Positions 54,383-63,488 of a stretch of DNA of 64,000 nt are shown here, piece after piece; the stretch's first letter is position 1; each line of letters opens with the position of its first letter. The stretch is taken from positions 1 to 64,000 of the forward strand of contig NZ_NEGJ01000010.1 of NCBI RefSeq assembly GCF_002135415.1. Reading direction: 5' to 3'. The translations under genes and the position numbers were made by a program. The DNA comes from Acinetobacter sp. ANC 3832. Its GTDB lineage: Bacteria > Pseudomonadota > Gammaproteobacteria > Pseudomonadales > Moraxellaceae. The notes under the pieces are model-generated. The model ran no database searches, was not told the origin of the DNA, and worked only from the letters and a program-made list of their open reading frames with translations.

Positions 54383-55177
54383 CTATTTGGCATCTGTGTG
54401 ATGTTTAAAAATCGTTTCTGTAAACTCACCAAAAACTGATAATTTTTCAAAAATATGTTCGCCATAGAGTAAATCATCAATTAGATGTTGTGCTTTATCA
54501 AGCTGAATATTAAATTGCTGGCTCACCAATGGCGCATTGGCTTTTGCTATTCCTCGGCACACATCCGCGATATCATCTGATTTTTTCTTCCAAAAAAGTT
54601 TTTTTAAATCAATTTTATGAAAATCAAAGCTATCTTCTATAGGTGCTATTTCAGTGAATGAAATATGGGTAATCTGTGTAAATGCTTCCCTTTTAATACC
54701 TTCTAAGCCAGCATCTCCAACTAGCATAATATGCTGACAATGGGAATCTAGTAATGCACGACATAATGCATAAATAAGGAATTCTTTCGCATCTAATTCA
54801 TCAGCGACGAGATCTAAACTTAAGTGCATTTCTTGCATAGATCGTTGCTTTTCTAAATGAACCGCATCTAATGTAAAGTAATGTGGATAGACCTCTTCAA
54901 GCGTACTTTCTTTTTGAGCAATATAAACGGTCGTTTGATTTAAAACGGCACCAATAAAGGGTGAAAATAAATAGCTTAGGCTATTTCCTATAGAAGATGC
55001 TTGAAGAATATATTGATGTGAATTTGTTTCATGTTGTCGGAGAATTAAACTTTGTTGAAGTGATTGATTTAATTGCTCGATCGAATGAAAACCTAATAAT
55101 TGCAAGAGCTTATGAATATCGAATTCAAGAACATCAAATAAATTTAAAATATATTGTAAATCTAAGCTTTGTTGCAT
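54383..55177 (-). CDS. Hypothetical protein, no family recognised
   Basis: A 264-residue soluble protein from the preferred ATG 55177 (GAGAG close upstream; an in-frame ATG 11 codons earlier lacks one). The N-terminal part (about 1-60) is helical and Gln/Leu-rich (LLQLLGFHSIEQLNQSLQQSLILRQHETN). The middle has an alternating beta pattern (FSPFIGAVLNQTTVYIAQKE), then a helix-rich C-terminus with a motif-like IMLVGDAGLEGIKRE. No signal peptide or membrane segment. I cannot assign a function. It is convergent with nothing and lies 95 bases upstream of the MocR gene. Confidence 0.6.
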   Translation of the reverse strand: MQQSLDLQYILNLFDVLEFDIHKLLQLLGFHSIEQLNQSLQQSLILRQHETNSHQYILQASSIGNSLSYLFSPFIGAVLNQTTVYIAQKESTLEEVYPHYFTLDAVHLEKQRSMQEMHLSLDLVADELDAKEFLIYALCRALLDSHCQHIMLVGDAGLEGIKREAFTQITHISFTEIAPIEDSFDFHKIDLKKLFWKKKSDDIADVCRGIAKANAPLVSQQFNIQLDKAQHLIDDLLYGEHIFEKLSVFGEFTETIFKHHTDAK

Positions 55178-55257
55178 AACGCTCTCATTTGAAATCCGAT
55201 CTCTGTCCAAATACTATATTTTATATTCATTACTAAATGGGTCTGAAACACAACAAC

Positions 55258-55286
55258 AAAGTGGTCTGAAATAATCAGACCACTTT
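55258..55286. terminator. Strong hairpin between the AraC remnant and the hypothetical gene
   Basis: AAAGTGGTCTGA and TCAGACCACTTT pair perfectly around a five-base loop. On the minus strand it follows the AraC-remnant stop by about 65 bases. The T-run is short (TTTGTTGTTG), so termination strength is uncertain. A copy of GGTCTGAAA lies just to the left at 55240. Confidence 0.7.
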
Positions 55287-55350
55287 AACAGATTCATTTA
55301 ATGACTGAGGACATTAAACTAAATATCTTAAAAACTAAGATACATTTAAC

Positions 55351-55761
55351 TTACAGCCGTCGACTAAAACGGCGACGATATTCTAATGGGGTCAGCCCTG
55401 TTTTCTTTCGGAATAATCGTCTAAATGAACTCGGATCTTGATAACCCACTGCCTGCATAATCACATCAATTGAATGTTCTGTTTCTTCTAAGCGCTTTTG
55501 TGCTGCTTCTATACGTATCGCTTGAAGATAACGATTTGGTGGTAAATTCAAAGCCGAATTAAAATGTCGAATCAATGTTCTGAGTGTCACATTAAACTGT
55601 TGTGCCAAATCTTCTATGCTAAATTGTTCATGAAAATGCAGTTCTAACCATTTTTGGACTTTTTGTACCAATTCATCTTGATGAGGTTTCGCAATTCGCA
55701 TTAAAGAATAAGACAATTGGCTATCACGGCGATAATCAATAATGACGAATGATAAGGTTCT
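55351..55761 (-). pseudogene. 5'-truncated AraC/GlxA-type regulator (C-terminal DNA-binding part only)
   Basis: The double helix-turn-helix of an AraC regulator is intact (SIEDLAQQFNVTLRTLIRHFNSALNLPPNRYL and SIDVIMQAVGYQDPSSFRRLFRKKTGLTPLEYRRRF). Coding continues upstream to about 55761 (linker RRDSQLSYSLMRIAKPH typical of GlxA/FtrA regulators) and then stops abruptly at a junction with an acyl-CoA dehydrogenase fragment. The whole N-terminal DJ-1/PfpI-like sensor and the start are missing. A TTG at 55716 could yield a 121-residue DNA-binding stub, but no ribosome binding site is evident. Confidence 0.85.
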
Positions 55762-55764
55762 TTA

Positions 55765-56012
55765 GCTCTGTGTTTATTTGCAGCACGTTTAATTGATGAG
55801 CACAAAGCCAATGCAGATGAAGACAGTGCAATTCTGCTCGACTTAATTACACCTGTGGTTAAATCATTCCCATCGGCTTATGGACCTAAAGCCAATGACC
55901 TTGCCATTCAAGTGCTTGGTGGTGCCGGTTATACCCGTGAATATCCTGTTGAGCAGTATTACCGAGATAACCGCCTCAACCCTATTCATGAAGGAACCGA
56001 TGGCATGCTGAT
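55765..56012 (+). pseudogene. Acyl-CoA dehydrogenase fragment, truncated at both ends
   Basis: An uninterrupted 82-codon reading frame encodes an internal to C-terminal piece of a FadE-type acyl-CoA dehydrogenase (ALCLFAARLIDEH, then IQVLGGAGYTREYPVEQYYRDNRLNPIHEGTDGM, which carries the catalytic-loop signature). It begins immediately after the AraC junction and ends inside the hsdR stub at about 56012. It was probably once divergent from the AraC regulator; both 5' halves are lost. The fragment cannot make a functional enzyme. Confidence 0.88.
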
Positions 56013-56342
56013 GTGTTTGACGGTTTCTTCTGTGGTGAGTTGTTTGAACTTCTTCCCATGTACGGCACTGTTGCCGACCATGCGGATGTTGTCCATTTTG
56101 TCCCCAATATAGGGCGGTATCAGGTCTTTGAATTTGTTATCGTTGAGTAAGTTTTGCAGTTTTGCATCGTAGGGTTGGGTGAGTTTTTTATCATATTGAT
56201 ACAGCCACAGCACTAGGTTTTCGAGTGAGGTACGAGCTGCAGCAAGGGAAAATTGTGGAGAAATATACACAAGCTTTTCGGATTCTTTAGCAATCGCGGC
56301 CAAACTTGAAAAATCAGGTTCTAGAAACTGAAAGTTGCTCAT
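56012..56342 (-). pseudogene. hsdR: N-terminal stub of type I restriction subunit HsdR
   Basis: Starts at ATG 56342 and reads about 110 codons. The sequence MSNFQFLEPDFSSLAAIAKE, AARTSLENLVLWLYQYDKKL and NIRMVGNSAVHGKKF is the DUF4145-like N-terminal domain found in HsdR proteins. At about 56012 it is joined out of context to the acyl-CoA dehydrogenase fragment. The endonuclease and DEAD translocase domains are absent, so this locus cannot restrict DNA through HsdR. Confidence 0.82.
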
Positions 56343-56477
56343 TATTCCCTCAAAATATATTTTTAAATCTTCATTATTTACATACTATATCTCAATTAAG
56401 TTATTGAATTAAGGTCTAATTATCTAAAGTCTAAATAAATTTAATTAGCTTCATATCTAGAAAAAATTATTTCAAAT

Positions 56478-58358
56478 TTACACAATATTTTTCCATAGCT
56501 TACTGTATTCAATAAGAGATGGCTCTGTATTTGCTACATATAGAATACTACTTTTCCCAGATTTTAAGCGGGTAATAGCGGTATACAATAATGCATACTC
56601 TTTATGTAAATGCATTTTGTCCCAAACCACTAGCAGTGCTTTAGCTTCCCAACCTTTAAAACTGTGTACTGTGCAAACTTTTATTTTTGTATCGCCCTTA
56701 AAAAACCACATTTTTTTTTGTCTAGATTCGGCAGGATCATTTGAAAAAATATCAATATGTTTCAAATTGAGACTATCTAAAGCTTGGCAAACATTCATGC
56801 CTATTTCATGAGTTTGAACTAAAATTGTGATATCAGAATTACTTAACTGCAGTTTTGTAATTTCATTTCTAAATTTTTTAAAAATATCAAAAAAAGAAGA
56901 AGAGTCTAGAAATTTAAGGTTTTCCCAAATCAATGTTGATTCTTCAATAATTCCAAAGTCAAATGAGTCTTGATGTGTATTTTTAGACTCAGACTTTATA
57001 ACCTTTTCTTGTGGTAAAAACATTTCAGCAAACTTGTTTGCTAAAGGAATTAAGTTATCTGGTAATCTATACGTTTGCTTTAGTTCAGCCCAAGCCCCCT
57101 TAAACCCAGCATTTTTCATAACATCATCAGTCCATAAATCTGCAGATGAATAAATATCTTGTGTTGTGTCTGCGCATAGTAGCATTTCACCACCATCAGC
57201 TAATAATTTTTTTAAGATATCCCACCACTTCGGATTAAAATCTTGTCCTTCATCTACTAATATTGCATCATATTTTTCAGGCTCACTTATTTCTATCGCC
57301 TGATTAATTAAAGAACAAAATTTATCATTTTCAGGAAAGGAGAGACCTTGCTTTTTGGCAGTATGAAAAAGATCTGCATATTCTTTATCCAAACTGGCGT
57401 CATAGCATAATCTTCTGCATTGGTAATGAAAATTAAGCCATCTCGCATCAGTTCTTATTTTTGAGTATTCTCTTACAGCTAGATCTTGTAAGTAATTCAA
57501 TAGTGTAATGTTAAATGTAACGATCAATACAGATTTTTGTTCTCTTAATAAAGTTGCTGCACGGCCTGCAATAACAACAGATTTACCTGACCCAGCAGGT
57601 CCTTTTAAACGACGAAAACCTGATTCTGTACGTTCTTTTATAAGTTTTTGCTGTTGAGGGTTGTATTTTATAGGCTCTCTTTGTTCTTTACTCGATTCAG
57701 GTTCAATAAGCCAAATTCTCAATTGTTGAGCGATAATTTCATTCATAAATTGAGATGAATAGCGATTTATACCTGAAGGAAAGTTTTCAGCTAGATTTTT
57801 TGAAAAACTTTCTTTGGAAAAAATGAGATAACCATTATGTTGAGCTTCCTCATTAGGCGCAAAAATTTTTCTATTTCGACTTTGAAATATAGGTTGGAAC
57901 AATGTTTCGACATTTTCTTGTGTTGCTGAAGGTAGTACTAAGCCACACGAAACAACTATGGAATGTTTAGGTCTGCTCAAAATTGGGCAATATAAATCTA
58001 AGATTTCTTTACGATATAGGAGTAGTTGATCAACAGGATTTTTCTTTACGTAAGATATTTTTTCACCTTGATGATTAATTGCATACAGGTGCACTTTTCC
58101 ATTAGTTTTTGTTTCAATGCCATATTGCATTGCATTAAAGTCCCAATTTTTGACTTCAAATACACCAACACCAATTTTGGGGTGAAGAATAACAACATCA
58201 GGGCATAACCCATTTAAATGTGGCTGGATATAGATCTCCCAATCTTTAGGAAGATGCTCATCCAAATATTCAATAAATTGTTTTTCACCACTTTCTAGTG
58301 GTTGGCGTAATTTATCCCAATCTGCTTTAGGTGGTGAAATAATTCTTTGAGTTTTCAT
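56478..58358 (-). CDS. NERD-nuclease / SF1 (UvrD-like) helicase, candidate defence gene
   Basis: A 626-residue protein. The N-terminal NERD domain (about 20-120) has the restriction-like nuclease residues PDVVILHP (Asp54) and VFEVKNW (Glu68, Lys70). A superfamily 1 helicase follows: Walker A GPAGSGKS (253-260), motif II ILVDEGQDF (about 367-374), a downstream VCTVHSFKGWEAKALLVVW segment and YTAITRLKSG near the end. All key residues look intact. It probably cuts or unwinds DNA. It lies between hsdS and hsdR on the same strand, a spot where accessory defence genes are often carried. The start overlaps the small membrane gene by one base. Confidence 0.85.
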   Translation of the reverse strand: MKTQRIISPPKADWDKLRQPLESGEKQFIEYLDEHLPKDWEIYIQPHLNGLCPDVVILHPKIGVGVFEVKNWDFNAMQYGIETKTNGKVHLYAINHQGEKISYVKKNPVDQLLLYRKEILDLYCPILSRPKHSIVVSCGLVLPSATQENVETLFQPIFQSRNRKIFAPNEEAQHNGYLIFSKESFSKNLAENFPSGINRYSSQFMNEIIAQQLRIWLIEPESSKEQREPIKYNPQQQKLIKERTESGFRRLKGPAGSGKSVVIAGRAATLLREQKSVLIVTFNITLLNYLQDLAVREYSKIRTDARWLNFHYQCRRLCYDASLDKEYADLFHTAKKQGLSFPENDKFCSLINQAIEISEPEKYDAILVDEGQDFNPKWWDILKKLLADGGEMLLCADTTQDIYSSADLWTDDVMKNAGFKGAWAELKQTYRLPDNLIPLANKFAEMFLPQEKVIKSESKNTHQDSFDFGIIEESTLIWENLKFLDSSSFFDIFKKFRNEITKLQLSNSDITILVQTHEIGMNVCQALDSLNLKHIDIFSNDPAESRQKKMWFFKGDTKIKVCTVHSFKGWEAKALLVVWDKMHLHKEYALLYTAITRLKSGKSSILYVANTEPSLIEYSKLWKNIV

Positions 58359-58546
58359 TATTTATTTTTATCTGGATTAATGAACCACCATATTAGGGTT
58401 GAGATAACTGCTGTAGGCATTAAAATATATTGTATTTTTACACCAACGTAACTAAACATAGACACACACAATATAATCAAAGCAATTGATATAAATGCTA
58501 TCCATCCAAAGAATTTTGTTAAAGAAGATCGAATTTTGTACATCAT
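58358..58546 (-). CDS. Small two-helix membrane protein next to the NERD-helicase gene
   Basis: A 62-residue protein with two hydrophobic helices (FFGWIAFISIALIILCVSMF and VKIQYILMPTAVISTLIWWFI), a basic N-terminus and the C-terminal NPDKNK. It ends within the first codon of the NERD-helicase gene (one-base overlap), implying co-expression. Proteins of this sort can be effectors or anchors in defence operons; here function is unknown. An ATG one codon downstream is an equally possible start. Confidence 0.6.
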   Translation of the reverse strand: MMYKIRSSLTKFFGWIAFISIALIILCVSMFSYVGVKIQYILMPTAVISTLIWWFINPDKNK

Positions 58547-58674
58547 CTTAAATTAATTTAAATTTCGAATAACTTATTAAATATTAATGTATTACTTATA
58601 TCAACTCTTATTTTGATTAAAATATTAAAAATGGTATTGCTATCAATACCACTTTCTAAACTTAAAATTAAATT

Positions 58675-59862
58675 TTATAAAGTGCCATTAAATGCTTGGT
58701 TTTGTAATGACTCAAATAGATTGTTTACTTGATTTCTCGCACTTTTCAATTCAGTTTTCATCTTATCAATTTTTTCAGCAATGAGAAAAAAATTGTTCTG
58801 AATTTCAATACTTGGCGCAATTAATGGTAATGACCCTACAATGGTTTTATTTAGATTTGCCATTGTCTGACCTTGTGACACGTTTTCCAAATATCTTTTT
58901 ATTGAATCTGAAGATAATAACAATTCTAAGAAAAATGGATTAATTTTCTTTACATTAGGTCTAAGAAAAAGACTACCTGTCCCACATAACCAACCTATTT
59001 CATTTTGAGTTACTACAGCACATCTTCCCATTTCACCACGACGACCTAATAAAACATCATTCAGTCTAAGATGATATTGAGTTAATTCTTCATACTTCGA
59101 TTGGCTTACTGTTAATTTATGATTAGGAACAATTTTTCCATTTTTGTTATGTGATGGATTTATTAAAGGAATTCCATTCTCAATATAATCCTCTTGATGT
59201 AATTGAGTTCCGAAAGGGCCAATCTGAATTAAATCTACTTGTTCTGAAAGTTTTTTAACCTCGAAACCTTTAGGATTACTCACAGGATCGCCAAACATAT
59301 CAATAAAGGTGGCTTGTAAAAGATGATCTAACTTTTTAATCGCTTGCTGACGTTTTTGGCGTAACGTATCCGCTTGATCTAAAATAGATGCAATTCGGCG
59401 TTGTTCTGCAAGTGGTGGGAGTGGGACAGATACAGACTTAACTAATTCTGTATTTAAGTTTTTTACGACAGCACCTGCTGCTAAACTTTTGAATTTTTGA
59501 TACATAAAATCACTACCCAATAAATGATAGAAATAATCTGTGTCTACTTTTGATTTATCTGCACTCAATACCAGCCAGCCATCGTGAATACAACCTGTTG
59601 TTTTCATGATGTATGGACGACCAAAACTCATAGAGTTGGTCAATAAGAAATCATCAGGATGTACTAAACGTGTTTTATGAAGACCGTCAGGTTTAATCTT
59701 TTTTTCAGTTTTATAAATATATTTTGAACTATTAGAAGCATCTTTGATGCTAATCCAATTTAATCCATTAGGATCATCAGTAATATATTGGTCAATTGGA
59801 CGTGGAGAGCCACCACGAGCGATTTCAAAAATATCGCCTAACTTAACTTGTTGCCAACTCAC
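58675..59862 (-). CDS. hsdS: Type I restriction-modification specificity subunit HsdS
   Basis: A 395-residue HsdS with two target recognition domains (about 1-150 and 200-360), each followed by a conserved helical spacer (LPPLAEQRRIASILDQADTLRQKRQQAIKKL and the C-terminal SLQNQAFNGTL). The GGSPRPIDQYI start and IQIGPFGTQL in the second half are typical. It decides which bipartite sequence is methylated. The length is normal and no damage is seen. It overlaps the hsdM stop by four bases. Confidence 0.92.
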   Translation of the reverse strand: MSWQQVKLGDIFEIARGGSPRPIDQYITDDPNGLNWISIKDASNSSKYIYKTEKKIKPDGLHKTRLVHPDDFLLTNSMSFGRPYIMKTTGCIHDGWLVLSADKSKVDTDYFYHLLGSDFMYQKFKSLAAGAVVKNLNTELVKSVSVPLPPLAEQRRIASILDQADTLRQKRQQAIKKLDHLLQATFIDMFGDPVSNPKGFEVKKLSEQVDLIQIGPFGTQLHQEDYIENGIPLINPSHNKNGKIVPNHKLTVSQSKYEELTQYHLRLNDVLLGRRGEMGRCAVVTQNEIGWLCGTGSLFLRPNVKKINPFFLELLLSSDSIKRYLENVSQGQTMANLNKTIVGSLPLIAPSIEIQNNFFLIAEKIDKMKTELKSARNQVNNLFESLQNQAFNGTL

Positions 59863-61091
59863 TTAAGCATCTCCTTAAGCGCAGCTATTCCTTTTAAAAT
59901 ATCCTGCTCAAGCAGTTCTAAATCCGCCAAAATTTTACTTGGTGCTTCATATTCCACTTGCTCATATACCACTTCTTTATAACGGTTAATCGAAAGATCA
60001 TAACCATTGGCAGCAATTGCAGCTTTATCCACCATAAAGCTTTGATCAGTCGCCTTACGAGCAGCTTCAGCAGCTAAGTTATTAAAACGAGCAATCAGGT
60101 CAGGAATGTTGTTATTTTCGTGCTTTGACGCATCAAGTTCATTACGCTTATCGTCAAGCGAATAACCATCTGCCTGCATATCATAAAACCAAACTTTGTC
60201 CGTACCGCCCGACATGGTTTTGGTGAAAATCATAATTGCAGTTGAAACCCCTGCATACGGTTTAAACACCCCTGATGGCATCGAGATAATCGCTTCTAAC
60301 TTTTGCTCTTCCACAATTTTTTGACGCAAATCTTTATGCGCTTTAGATGAACCAAATAATCCCCCATCAGGTACGATCACCGCAGCACGACCACCTGTTT
60401 TCAGCAAACGTAAAAATAAAGCTAAAAACAACAATTCAGTCTTTTTAGTTTTAACAATACTTTGAATATTTTTGGCACAAGATTCAGCATCCAGACTACC
60501 TGCAAAAGGCGGATTGGCTAAAATCAAACTATACTTACTTTCAATATGCGAATGTGCTTCACTTAAAGAATCACGGTTTTCGATACTCGGATTTTCAACA
60601 CCGTGCAACATCATGTTCATAGAACCAATACGAAGCATGGTGCTGTCAAAGTCATAACCAAAAAAAGTTTCTTCGCTAAAACGCTTAGCCGCTTCAGGAT
60701 TGGCAAAAATCTCGGTACTGTGATGATCGTTCAAATACTCACTTGCAGCCACAAGGAAGCCTGCTGTACCACAAGCAGGGTCACAGATGGTATCGGTTGG
60801 TTTTGGCTGCATCAGCTCCACAATCATTTTAATGATATGGCGAGGTGTACGGAACTGACCATTTTGACCTGCTGATGCGATCTTACCGAGCATATACTCG
60901 TAAATATCACCCTTAGTATCTTTATCATCCATAGGCACTTCAGCCAACAGATCGACCACTTTGGTTAATAAAGCAGGCGTAGGAATGGTAAAACGAGCAT
61001 CCTTCATATGATGGCTATAGGTGGTTTCGTCTTCTACACCCAAGTTCTTAATGAACGGAAAGACCTGATTGGCAACGGTGCTATAAGGCAT
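59859..61091 (-). pseudogene. hsdM: Type I methyltransferase HsdM, 5'-truncated
   Basis: 410 residues, against about 490-520 in intact HsdM. The SAM site DPACGTAGF (104-112) and catalytic NPPF (193-196) are intact. The N-terminal helical region is missing: the frame opens at ATG 61091 with a TAA stop six bases upstream, exactly where an IS21 istB remnant begins. It therefore lost its start and promoter. A shortened protein (MPYSTVANQVFPF) might still be produced but would probably not assemble with HsdS normally. The type I locus is hsdM-hsdS-small membrane protein-NERD helicase-hsdR on the minus strand. Confidence 0.85.
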
Positions 61092-61822
61092 TACTTACTA
61101 GACTCAAACTCCATGGAGTTGTTACTTCATTAAGTGCCAATATTGATGCGGTATATTCAAATAAAATTAATTTTGAAGAGGCTCTAATTGATGCTTGTAA
61201 CACAGAATTATTAATCCGAAACTCAAGATCAATCGATCGCCTTATAAGAAGTGCAAATCTAAGATATCCTCATGCACGGATTGATGATGTGAACTTTGAA
61301 GTTAATCGTAGCGGTTTGACTCAGCAATCTATCAATAGATTTTCAGAGTGCACATGGATTCATAATCATAAAAATATGAATTTATTAGGTTCAACTGGTA
61401 TTGGCAAAACATGGCTTGCTTGTGCCTTTGCAACTAAGGCTTGCTCGAAAGGTTACAAGACTAAATTCTTTAAATATTTTGAGTTTATTGCTTTATTTGA
61501 AAAGGCAGTGGACAACACAATTGATAAGCAGTTAATCAAAAAGTTAATGACATTTGATTTACTCATAATTGATGATTTTGGGCTTACCTCTATTCCATCA
61601 GCTGTAGAAGGAATTTTATTAGATTTTATTGATAATTTTTCAATGCAAGGGAGTTTACTTATTACAAGCCAATTCTCTTATGATGTTTGGTATGAGAAAT
61701 TTAATGACCCTACGATTGCTGATGCAATTCTAGATCGAATTATTCATAACTCTTATACATTCGAAATTAGTGGAGACTCGATGAGAAAAATTAGATCTTT
61801 CGATGAAATCGCCACTCTTTAA
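61091..61822 (+). pseudogene. istB: IS21-family IstB ATPase, 5'-truncated
   Basis: The reading frame enters directly from the hsdM junction (codons TRLKLHGVVTSLSANIDA from about 61097) and continues to TAA at 61822. The AAA+ part is intact: Walker A STGIGKTW and Walker B LLIIDDFGLT, then the IstB C-terminus NSYTFEISGDSMRK. The first roughly ten residues of IstB and the whole istA transposase gene are absent, so the element is a dead remnant. It lies head to head with truncated hsdM, evidence for an IS21 insertion followed by deletion. Confidence 0.85.
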
Positions 61823-62028
61823 GAGTGGCTGGTTTTGTAGTGAAATGAGTGGCAGATTCAAGGTGTGATATACACACTTTATCAATAAATTCTAAACAAT
61901 AATTCCATGTGTCACAAAATCATTGGGTATTTCCTCGGGGAAATATCAGACCAAGCCAAATCATTGAAAAGAAAAACTTAAAAAGTGATTTTTTCTATTT
62001 TCTCATACTTAAAATAATATAAGTCATA
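61823..62028. other. Right flank of the IS21 remnant
   Basis: About 200 AT-rich bases after istB. A GCCACTC/GAGTGGC hairpin overlaps the istB stop (61811-61829). A palindrome ATTTCC/GGAAAT occurs near 61930-61945. The right IS21 terminal inverted repeat should be here, but I cannot fix its end because the left end has been deleted and no partner is available for comparison. Confidence 0.45.
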
Positions 62029-62054
62029 AAAAAGCAGATCGATTGATCTGCTTT
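62027..62054 (-). terminator. Terminator of the nitroreductase gene
   Basis: AAAGCAGATC and GATCTGCTTT pair around a four-base loop; on the minus strand the stem is followed by a run of six or more T residues. It is about 25 bases beyond the stop at 62079. Confidence 0.92.
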
Positions 62055-62078
62055 GATACAGTTAATTTTCAAATACAA

Positions 62079-62681
62079 TCATTTAAATACTTTAAAACGA
62101 GCAGCATTATCAATAAATGATTTCTCGCCTGCGGGTGCTTCTATTGAACCTAACACCAACTGAGCACGTAACTTCCAATTTGAAGGCACTTCCCATTTGG
62201 CATGTACTTGCTCATCAATGATTGGATTGTAATGTTGTAAGGATGCACCAATGCCATGCTCTGCTAAAGCCGTCCATACGGCGAATTGTGCAATTCCTGT
62301 TGAATGCTCTGCCCATACTGGGAAATTATCTGCATACGCTGCAAATTGATCTTGTAAGGTTTTTACAACGTCCATATCTTCAAAAAATAAAACGGTGCCA
62401 ACACCTGCAGCGAAACTATCAATTTTACCTTTGGTACGCGCTTCTGCTTCATCATTCTGTAAAAATTCTTTTAACTTGTTAAAAACCAAATCCCAAAATT
62501 CCTCATGCGCTTTGCCAAAAAGTAAAACGGCGCGCGAAGTCTGCGAATTAAATGCAGAGGGTGCATGGACAATCGCATTTTCAATAATTTCAGTCAGCTC
62601 ATCTGGGCTTTGTTTTACATTTTTTCCAATTGAATAAATCGTACGGCGGTTTTCTATTAATGCTTGGAAAGTATTTGGCAT
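62079..62681 (-). CDS. Nitroreductase family protein
   Basis: A 200-residue FMN-dependent oxidoreductase of the YdgI/HBN1-like nitroreductase group. The start NTFQALIENRRTIYSIGKNV, the FMN-contact region SAFNSQTSRAVLLFG and the C-terminal GASLQHYNPIID and VLGSIEAPAGEKSFI are typical. It reduces quinones, nitro compounds or related electrophiles with NAD(P)H. A clean terminator follows and it stands alone. Confidence 0.88.
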   Translation of the reverse strand: MPNTFQALIENRRTIYSIGKNVKQSPDELTEIIENAIVHAPSAFNSQTSRAVLLFGKAHEEFWDLVFNKLKEFLQNDEAEARTKGKIDSFAAGVGTVLFFEDMDVVKTLQDQFAAYADNFPVWAEHSTGIAQFAVWTALAEHGIGASLQHYNPIIDEQVHAKWEVPSNWKLRAQLVLGSIEAPAGEKSFIDNAARFKVFK

Positions 62682-62804
62682 TTTTTATCCTCAGTTGTTA
62701 TGTAATTTTTAGAGTATAAAATGCTTATGAGACATGAAAATGATATTTATTGTGGTTTTTCGTTTCAAATTTTAATAACAAACCAGTTCATAAATACATT
62801 AATA

Positions 62805-62828
62805 AAAAAGGACAGAAAATCTGTCCTT
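62805..62828 (-). terminator. Terminator downstream of the 62902 gene
   Basis: AAGGACAGA and TCTGTCCTT pair around a short loop (the central AAAA), and on the minus strand the stem is followed by a T run (plus-strand A residues near 62804-62809). It lies about 75 bases past the stop at 62902. Confidence 0.85.
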
Positions 62829-62901
62829 AATTTTGCGATCGAATAGATTAAATCAATACCTTACTCATTTGAATAAATAAGGACTTATACAAAATATCTC
62901 A

Positions 62902-63396
62902 TTATTTAAACTTTGCATTTAATACGCTAGTTGATACATCATTTTTCCAAAGATCACGTAACACTGGAAGATAGAATTTCTCACCTAAATCCACCAATTC
63001 AGCATCAATCAAACCATGAATTTCATGCATAAATAAATAATCTAATTCAACTGTAGATAATAGCTTTTGCTGTTTTTTAAATTCTTTCCGCTTCGCCTGT
63101 GCCTTTTTCACCATCTGGTCAGCGAACGCTTTATCTTTATATTGGCTAATGGCTTGTAGGCGAAGTTCAATAATGCCCCATCCGCTCAATAGTCTTTTGA
63201 AAATTTCAAAATCTTTGCTTGTAGATTCCCAAGTCATCTCTTCTAAGTTTTCATCTTCAGGCAAAACTGGAAGAAGTAACTCCATAATACTGGGGAAAAT
63301 CTTTTTAAAACTTAAAATAAATTTAACAGGATGCTCACCTGGATAATCCTTAAACTGTACCTTTTCCTGAACATCTGTTAAATAAACATCTAGCAT
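62902..63396 (-). CDS. Hypothetical cytosolic protein
   Basis: A 164-residue protein from the preferred ATG 63396 (MLDVYLTDVQEKVQF). A GTG 14 codons earlier and two other in-frame ATGs are possible, and no clear ribosome binding site decides. The sequence is charged and helical (for example MVKKAQAKRKEFKKQQKLLSTVELDYLFMHEIHGLIDAELVDLGEKFYLPVLRDLW). I do not recognise a family, signal or membrane segment. It lies between fumC and the nitroreductase gene. Confidence 0.65.
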   Translation of the reverse strand: MLDVYLTDVQEKVQFKDYPGEHPVKFILSFKKIFPSIMELLLPVLPEDENLEEMTWESTSKDFEIFKRLLSGWGIIELRLQAISQYKDKAFADQMVKKAQAKRKEFKKQQKLLSTVELDYLFMHEIHGLIDAELVDLGEKFYLPVLRDLWKNDVSTSVLNAKFK

Positions 63397-63488
63397 AATC
63401 ATCATCAATAAAAAAACTCTAGGGAGTATTGTACGCACTTACACCCCAGATAAAAACTATTGCTGATGATTAAATTCATGCTTTCGCT

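Noticed and set aside
55258-55286. Attachment site for the defence island
   Set aside because: The strong hairpin with nearby GGTCTGAAA repeats looked like a possible att site, but no matching copy is visible at the right end of the island and no integrase gene is present.
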